Shown: piece after piece, positions 5,177-9,047 of the stretch
How the letters are laid out: the number at the start of each line of letters is the position of its first letter
Position numbering within the stretch: position 1 is the first letter of the stretch
Origin: Clostridiales bacterium
Lineage (GTDB): Bacteria; Bacillota; Clostridia; Lachnospirales; WRAX01
Length of the DNA stretch: 9,047 nucleotides
Direction: 5' to 3'
NCBI GenBank assembly: GCA_031271375.1
Contig: JAISVU010000196.1
Location: 1-9,047 of the forward strand
Notes under the pieces: model-generated
What the model was told of the DNA's origin: nothing
Database searches by the model: none
What the model saw: the letters and a program-made list of their open reading frames with translations, nothing else
Program-made: the position numbers and the translations under genes

Positions 5177-5650
5177 ATGGAGAACGAGAAAACATATACC
5201 ATCGCAAACATCTTCGGAGAGGTCGAGGTAGGCAAGGAATTATACTTTGAATATATGCGCGAGAAGTGGCGTGAGGACAAACGTCTTGAGCGCCAGACGC
5301 GCTGCCGCGCCGACCACGGAAATCGCTGCCTGAAGGATTGCGGCGAATGCAAACACGACCGCACCGGTACGCCAGTATCAATAGACGTGCTCGCCGAAGC
5401 GGGACGGCATACCGCCGCACATGGCGCCGATCCCGCAGATGCGGTTGAAAAGCTTTTTGAATATGAGGCGTTATATGCCGCCATTGATAAGCTTCCGCCT
5501 CGCGACAGCAGCATAGTCAGAATGCTGAAGCTGCAAGGTATGACGGAACGCGCGGTCGCCGAAAAAGTAGGGCTGACACAGAAGGGCGTCAACTATGTGT
5601 ACCACAAGTCACTCGCCAGACTGAGAGAGATAATGTCGGAATGGCGGTAA
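5177..5650 (+). CDS. Sigma-70 region-4-like regulator with a four-cysteine cluster
   Basis: A 157-residue protein starting at the ATG nine bases after AAAGGAG. Residues 95-152 match sigma-70 region 4: LPPRDSSIVRMLKLQGMTE, then a helix-turn-helix AVAEKVGLTQKGVNYVYHKS and the closing LARLREIM. Region 2, needed to melt the -10 box, is absent: residues 1-40 are a short charged segment instead. Residues 43-58 hold Cys43, Cys51, Cys55 and Cys58 (C-x7-C-x3-C-x2-C), a likely metal or Fe-S site. Similar region-4-like proteins with a Cys-rich stretch occur, as I recall, in clostridial mobile elements. It may therefore act as an accessory DNA-binding regulator rather than a full sigma factor. The leader carries a terminator-like hairpin and a second hairpin hiding the ribosome binding site, so control seems to be mainly post-initiation. 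It likely acts on nearby element genes; no target site is identified. Confidence 0.8.
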   Translation: MENEKTYTIANIFGEVEVGKELYFEYMREKWREDKRLERQTRCRADHGNRCLKDCGECKHDRTGTPVSIDVLAEAGRHTAAHGADPADAVEKLFEYEALYAAIDKLPPRDSSIVRMLKLQGMTERAVAEKVGLTQKGVNYVYHKSLARLREIMSEWR

Positions 5651-5935
5651 CCATCCGCTTCTCAAATGGCCTATATATGTCCGGTTATAAGTAGAAGCAC
5701 CTGTCTGTGTTCCGGAAGCGGTGTTTTATCAGAGCAGTGAAAGAAATACGGAGCGCCTGTCCGGACGGCAAGATAACTTTTGAAATTTTATAGCGGGATT
5801 ACTTCTCAAAGCGCCCGTAAATGTCATGTTACAGGTGAAGGGGATATATTTACCCACAAAACAAACAGTCGGGCGGCAAGGCGGAATAAGAATTACCGGT
5901 TCCGCCGCGCCAACCGCAAAAAAGGAGGCAAGCAA
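5651..5935 (+). other. 285-base non-coding gap before the ATPase gene run
   Basis: No gene could be supported. There is a long-range complementarity CCGCTTC / GAAGCGG (near 5655 and 5714), a palindrome GTCCGGAC near 5758, and the near-repeat GCGCCTGT / GCGCCCGT. A hairpin lies just before the next gene (listed separately). No clear consensus promoter stands out, so the promoter of the three-gene run may depend on an alternative or activated polymerase, possibly involving the sigma-like protein upstream. Confidence 0.5.
5880..5906 (+). promoter_or_regulatory. Leader hairpin upstream of the three-gene run
   Basis: GGCGGAA (5880-5886) and TTCCGCC (5900-5906) pair perfectly over a 13-base loop, ending 15 bases before the AAGGAGG site. 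No T tract follows, so it is not a terminator; it may stabilise the mRNA 5' region or bind a regulator. Confidence 0.4.
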
Positions 5936-6268
5936 ATGCAAAACAACAATTTTTTCAAGGATGACAGCATCCGGATCGGCAGTCTGGTTCCGGCGGGCAG
6001 CGCGGCTATCGCGCCGCCCGCGGCCAGTCCGGTAAGCTCGGCCATGCTGCTGGCTGCGGCAGACCCGGCCACGAAAATGCGGGTTACTAAAGAGGTGCTT
6101 CATGACGCCTGCCGCACTATGCTGGCGTACACGGCGCTGGAGTCGGTCTTGACGCTCTCCGCGATAGAGGCGCACTGCTGTCAGGTTGCGCCGAATGGAG
6201 CGCAGCGTTACAAATGCATTGTTGACGCGTACACGGCGGCGACAGCCGCCAGAATCGGGAGGTTTTAA
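5936..6268 (+). CDS. Hypothetical protein, 110 residues, first gene of the ATPase run
   Basis: The start is fixed by a perfect AAGGAGG (5922-5928) seven bases before the ATG; a longer in-frame reading from a TTG at 5780 has no such site. Residues 1-20 are polar. Residues 21-45 are rich in Ala and Pro (AAIAPPAASPVSSAMLLAAA) and look disordered. Residues 47-110 look helical, with Cys59, Cys81, Cys82 and Cys94. I do not recognise the family and see no signal peptide or membrane span. The next gene starts two bases after its stop, so the two are almost certainly co-translated and their products probably work together. Confidence 0.75.
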   Translation: MQNNNFFKDDSIRIGSLVPAGSAAIAPPAASPVSSAMLLAAADPATKMRVTKEVLHDACRTMLAYTALESVLTLSAIEAHCCQVAPNGAQRYKCIVDAYTAATAARIGRF

Positions 6269-6270
6269 GG

Positions 6271-6552
6271 ATGGATATGTTTACAGTTTTAGCCGGCGCT
6301 CTTCTTATTGTCGCGGGTATGGGTGTGTTTCTTTACTTCCGTCAGGAAAAAGCCAATGAAGCCCTCCGCCTGATGCGGCAGCAGCAGAAACAGCAGCAGG
6401 AAACGATTAACCATGTTTATGGCAAAGTAGCGGAGGTAAGTTCCCAGAACATGGCGCAGGAACAGGCCAACCATCTGATCCATGAGCAAATATACATGAA
6501 GCTGGACGCTGTGGACGCCTGTAAAGCCATGATACGTGAGACTTGGCGCTAA
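6271..6552 (+). CDS. Small membrane-anchored coiled-coil protein, 93 residues
   Basis: Residues 4-23 form one hydrophobic span (VLAGALLIVAGMGVFLYF), followed by the basic and polar helix RQEKANEALRLMRQQQKQQQ. A long heptad-like region continues to about residue 90. With few positive charges before the span and many after it, the likely topology is N-out with a cytoplasmic coiled coil. GGGAGG lies eight bases before the ATG, overlapping the end of the preceding gene, and the ATPase gene follows after 25 bases. Inference: it tethers or organises the ATPase at the membrane. It has no similarity to a known family that I recognise, and could equally be a small structural or phage-type protein. Confidence 0.75.
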   Translation: MDMFTVLAGALLIVAGMGVFLYFRQEKANEALRLMRQQQKQQQETINHVYGKVAEVSSQNMAQEQANHLIHEQIYMKLDAVDACKAMIRETWR

Positions 6553-6577
6553 TCCCGGCGCCCAAAGGAGGCTGAGT

Positions 6578-8023
6578 ATGAAAAATGTTGTAGATATGGG
6601 CCACATGTCTGAGATTGAATACCGCGAATTGAAGCAGATTCTCGACAGGCTGCCGCAGGGGCAGGCTTTTATGATTGACAACTGCGGGTTGCCCACCGGA
6701 TGTACGCCGGACAGAGCCACTCTCATGATTTATAAGGATACGTCCAGCTATCGGGTGGCGCTTGACAGGCACATACGCTATTCGGGCGACAATACGGCGG
6801 TGATGCACCTAACCTTTCAGGATGATATTTTTTTCAGGCAGTTTTACATGATGCGAGATTTTTTTCAGGAACTGGCGGCGGAGGAGCAGCCCCGCGCGGG
6901 GCTGCCGGCTATGCCGCTCAAACCCGGAGCCGCTCCGGGAAACGATTATGACGTTAATAAGGCGGCGAAACTGGATGAGATCAAAACGCCTAAAAAGGCG
7001 GCGCGTAAGCCGCTTGATTCCAAATCCATACAGCGGGAACTCGGCAAGATAATAATGGGGCAGGATGCGGCTCTGGAAACCATCGCACACCAAACGGCGC
7101 TGCATGTGAACAAGAAAAACTCCCGCAAGCCGCTCAGTATTCTGGCATGGGGGCCTCCGGGCACCGGAAAGTCGGAGGCCGCAAAAGCAATCGTAAAAGT
7201 ACTCTCCAAACTGACAGGACGGCAGTACACAGAGGTTTGGACTGACCTTAACACCTTTACCGAAGCGCACAGCGTATACCGTCTGACGGGCGCCCCGCCC
7301 GGATACCTCGGGTATGACGACAAACCGGTATTCGAGGCCGTAACCAACAATCCGTACTCCGTATTTCTATTCGATGAGATAGAAAAAGCCCACGCCTCCG
7401 TCCTGACCGCGCTTATGGCCGTACTGGACGAGGGACGCTGCGCAAGCCGCAAGGAACTGGCGGATGGGTCAAGGGAGTTTAATTTCAAGGATTGTCTTTT
7501 CATCTTCACTTCCAACCTTAAGCTAGGGGAGACGGCCAAGAGGAGGATCGGCTTTGCAACTGAGGTTGAAGATGTGACGCGCAAGGACGGCGCCGCCATA
7601 ATCAGTTATGCCGAGGAAACCCCGGATGAGGGGCAGGCTTACGTAACCCAGCGCATTTACCGCGAAACGGAAGCGGCGAGGAAAGCCTTCGTTGCCGCGG
7701 GAACGCTGCGGGAGATCGCCAGCCGTTTCAATTGCTTCGTTGAATTCAAGGAGCTCGGCGGCGAGGCAATAATCCGCATCCTCGTCAAGCAAATCATCGA
7801 AACGGGCTTTGAATACAACATCCGGCTGACGCATATCTCCTCGCCGATTTTGCAGGCGCTTGTAGATGCTTCAACGTCCGGGGACGCGCTGACCGTGCGG
7901 TCGTTCAAGGCCGTGATTGAAGGCTACCTTGCCGAAGCGTTCGCGGAAGCCGGGGCTGCCCATGAGGGACAAGCACTCCGGCTGGAAGGGACGATTGATG
8001 CGCCTAAGCTGATTCCGGCGTAA
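6578..8023 (+). CDS. Single-ring Clp-type AAA+ ATPase with possible ClpP-docking IGF motif
   Basis: A 481-residue cytosolic AAA+ unfoldase-like protein. AAAGGAGG sits six bases before the ATG, ruling out a GTG at 6536. Residues 1-145 are an N-terminal domain I do not recognise, in place of the usual Clp N-domain and first ATPase ring. The AAA+ core matches the second ring of ClpA/ClpB: Walker A GPPGTGKS (192-199), pore loop GAPPGYLGY (238-246), Walker B VFLFDE (262-267), sensor 1 TSN (311-313), a putative arginine finger at Arg383, and a sensor-2-like Arg441 in the C-terminal helical domain. Directly after sensor 1, IGF (324-326) sits where ClpA has IGL and ClpX has IGF for ClpP binding, which suggests it may feed the host ClpP. 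It is the third gene of a run with a hypothetical and a membrane-anchored protein. A disaggregase or assembly ATPase role is also possible. Confidence 0.9.
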   Translation: MKNVVDMGHMSEIEYRELKQILDRLPQGQAFMIDNCGLPTGCTPDRATLMIYKDTSSYRVALDRHIRYSGDNTAVMHLTFQDDIFFRQFYMMRDFFQELAAEEQPRAGLPAMPLKPGAAPGNDYDVNKAAKLDEIKTPKKAARKPLDSKSIQRELGKIIMGQDAALETIAHQTALHVNKKNSRKPLSILAWGPPGTGKSEAAKAIVKVLSKLTGRQYTEVWTDLNTFTEAHSVYRLTGAPPGYLGYDDKPVFEAVTNNPYSVFLFDEIEKAHASVLTALMAVLDEGRCASRKELADGSREFNFKDCLFIFTSNLKLGETAKRRIGFATEVEDVTRKDGAAIISYAEETPDEGQAYVTQRIYRETEAARKAFVAAGTLREIASRFNCFVEFKELGGEAIIRILVKQIIETGFEYNIRLTHISSPILQALVDASTSGDALTVRSFKAVIEGYLAEAFAEAGAAHEGQALRLEGTIDAPKLIPA

Positions 8024-8052
8024 AGTAAAAATGCTTGAGAGCTTGGTACAGA

Positions 8053-8104
8053 TGAGCCGCCCGGCGGCGGAACCGTAAGGGTGGCAGAGCCTAAACGTCC
8101 GCCG
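8053..8104 (+). ncRNA. Compact three-helix leader element before the mini-ORF
   Basis: CGGCGGA (8065-8071) pairs perfectly with TCCGCCG (8098-8104). Between them lie two small hairpins, ACC/GGT (8072-8074 with 8080-8082) and GGC/GCC (8083-8085 with 8089-8091), making a three-way-junction-like fold. A competing hairpin GCCGC/GCGGC (8057-8061 with 8064-8068) overlaps the main stem. It is in a 113-base gap after the ATPase gene, 32 bases before the mini-ORF, with no T tract. Whether it is functional is an inference. Confidence 0.3.
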
Positions 8105-8136
8105 AAGTATTAACCTTAATTAGCAAAGGATTCACA

Positions 8137-8247
8137 ATGATTGCACAGCAAAATAACGAGACGGTTTTATCCGTCCGAAGGGCGGCAAGTGCCACCATAG
8201 ACACAAACGGAAGACAACACAACCATAAGCAAGGATTTGCCGAATGA
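8137..8247 (+). CDS. Mini-ORF, 36 residues, overlapping the next gene by ATGA
   Basis: An ATG preceded at six bases by AAAGGA (8125-8130) opens a 36-residue frame, from MIAQQNNETVLSVRRAASAT to QGFAE. Its TGA overlaps the ATG of the following gene in the classic ATGA arrangement. The peptide is polar and basic with no membrane span. It could be a leader peptide that couples translation to the gene behind it, or a small protein in its own right. The downstream gene also has its own AAGGA site. Confidence 0.5.
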   Translation: MIAQQNNETVLSVRRAASATIDTNGRQHNHKQGFAE

Positions 8248-9026
8248 GCCATTACACTGTAGCGGTATTTACGACCGATGAAGACCAACCCATCGAAATG
8301 CTACTTGAACCGTATGATGAGAATATCACAGTCACGCCGTATGTGCAAATAACAAAAGAGCAAATGATTCATAGGGAGCGTGAAATCTTGCGGGAAAAGT
8401 ACAGCACGGTATACAGAGAGTGGAAGAAGAACCCTAAGCAATTTGAGTTAAAGCATTCTGATCGTCCCGATTTTGTCAGCTCAATCAAGTCAATTCCGAA
8501 ACGCATTCAATCGACAGATGAGGAATTGTATCAGGAGCTGATTCAAGGAATGGAAGATCGATTGGATGAAAACGGAGATCTGCTAACCACCTATAATCCA
8601 AACTCTAAATGGGATTGGTACAGTGTTGGCGGGCGTTGGAAAGGAATGTTGATAAGAAAAGGCACAAGGGAAAAATGTAACGCCGCCTTTGTCCGTGACA
8701 TTGACTTTGAATCAATGAAACAGAGGACTGCGGACACGCTTAAGCCGTATGAAAAAGCCATGACAACCTCTTACGTTAAAGAATCGTGCATGCGTGAAAG
8801 GTTCCCGACAGAAGAAGAGTATGTAAATCGGGCGGTTTCTTTTGGCACATACGCGGTCATCACACCAAACGGGAAATGGCACTCGGTCGGCAACATGGGC
8901 TGGTGGGGGATATCTTCTGAGACTGCGGAAGAGGAACGGCTCTGGGATCTCGGCTACTATGAACGGTTCATCAAACCGGCGCTCGAAAATGACTGGTATC
9001 TGACTATTGTCGACTGCCATATCTAA
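8244..9026 (+). CDS. Conserved hypothetical protein of the WDWYxxGGRW type
   Basis: A 260-residue soluble protein; AAGGA (8231-8235) is eight bases before the ATG. It begins MSHYTVAVFT and an acidic PYDEN segment (23-27). It has a charged helical region at 40-110, then YNPNSKWDWYSVGGRWKG (117-134), FGTYAVITPNGKWHSVGNMG (200-219), GWWG (219-222) and a C-terminus ending in KPALENDWYLTIVDCHI. From memory, proteins with this start, the WDWYxxGGRW core and the same last residues are frequent in phages, plasmids and conjugative elements of Bacillota and have no assigned function. The many conserved Trp, Tyr and Gly residues suggest a ligand- or protein-binding fold; no catalytic motif is evident. 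It appears translationally coupled to the mini-ORF and is more AT-rich than the ATPase gene before it. Confidence 0.85.
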   Translation: MSHYTVAVFTTDEDQPIEMLLEPYDENITVTPYVQITKEQMIHREREILREKYSTVYREWKKNPKQFELKHSDRPDFVSSIKSIPKRIQSTDEELYQELIQGMEDRLDENGDLLTTYNPNSKWDWYSVGGRWKGMLIRKGTREKCNAAFVRDIDFESMKQRTADTLKPYEKAMTTSYVKESCMRERFPTEEEYVNRAVSFGTYAVITPNGKWHSVGNMGWWGISSETAEEERLWDLGYYERFIKPALENDWYLTIVDCHI

Positions 9027-9047
9027 GCAAAAATAAAGCAGGCGGAT

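Noticed and set aside
5080..5592. Long minus-strand frame (170 residues) opposite the sigma-like gene
   Set aside because: It is antisense to a protein with a recognisable region 4, is rich in Ser and Arg as expected of a shadow, and overlaps the structured leader.
5124..5768. Repeated CCGGACGGC (5124-5132 and near 5760-5768)
   Set aside because: Only two 9-base copies in a GC-rich context, without matching flanks or symmetry; chance is the simplest explanation.
5780..5935. N-terminal extension of the 110-residue protein from a TTG
   Set aside because: A perfect AAGGAGG marks the ATG at 5936. The extension covers the leader hairpin and has no site of its own.
5826..6035. Plus-strand frame of 69 residues overlapping the start of the ATPase run
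   Set aside because: It has no ribosome binding site, and its Arg- and Ser-rich C-terminal part is typical of an out-of-frame reading of the 110-residue gene.
6536..6577. Upstream GTG start for the Clp-type ATPase
   Set aside because: It lies inside the preceding gene, while AAAGGAGG sits six bases before the ATG at 6578.
1..9047. Search for CRISPR arrays, tRNA genes, insertion-sequence ends and attachment sites
   Set aside because: No regularly spaced direct repeats, cloverleaf, transposase frame or terminal repeat pair could be seen by eye.

Overview
The window looks like an accessory, mobile-element-type segment of a Bacillota (probably clostridial) genome. The signs are strong AGGAGG-type ribosome binding sites, sigma-A consensus promoters, mixed base composition from gene to gene, and a gene set of small hypothetical proteins, a region-4-only sigma-like regulator, a Clp-type AAA+ ATPase and a WDWYxxGGRW-type protein. 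Taxonomy and mobile origin are inferences. No integrase, relaxase, attachment site, tRNA or CRISPR array is visible, so the element class cannot be fixed.

Layout. (1) 1-230: the C-terminus of a probable gamma-glutamylcyclotransferase-like protein with its terminator. (2) 360-2304: a 597-residue protein of unknown class. Its C-terminal half is four tandem copies of a ~65-residue MerR/excisionase-like helix-turn-helix unit, and a perfect two-sided terminator follows it. (3) 2329-4551, minus strand: a 101-residue hypothetical gene behind a textbook promoter wrapped by a perfect 10-bp inverted repeat. Upstream is a 538-residue protein with an alpha-helical N-terminus and two beta-rich DUF11-like C-terminal domains, with its own promoter. 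(4) 4573-5650, plus strand: a 92-residue hypothetical, then a sigma-70 region-4 protein with a four-cysteine cluster. Between them lies a structured leader with a terminator and a hairpin that hides the ribosome binding site. (5) 5936-8023: a tight three-gene run of a 110-residue hypothetical, a 93-residue membrane-anchored coiled-coil protein and a single-ring Clp-type AAA+ unfoldase. (6) 8053-9026: a short structured leader, a 36-residue mini-ORF overlapping the next start by ATGA, and a 260-residue conserved hypothetical.

How the parts may work together (inference). The sigma-like protein could control a module of its own element, and its structured leader suggests tight post-transcriptional control. 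The three-gene run could be a membrane-tethered unfoldase complex. The ATPase keeps an IGF tripeptide at the place where ClpA and ClpX dock onto ClpP, so it may borrow the host protease. The most unusual item is the tandem helix-turn-helix array protein: its repeat scaffold is conserved while the predicted DNA-contact positions differ between repeats.
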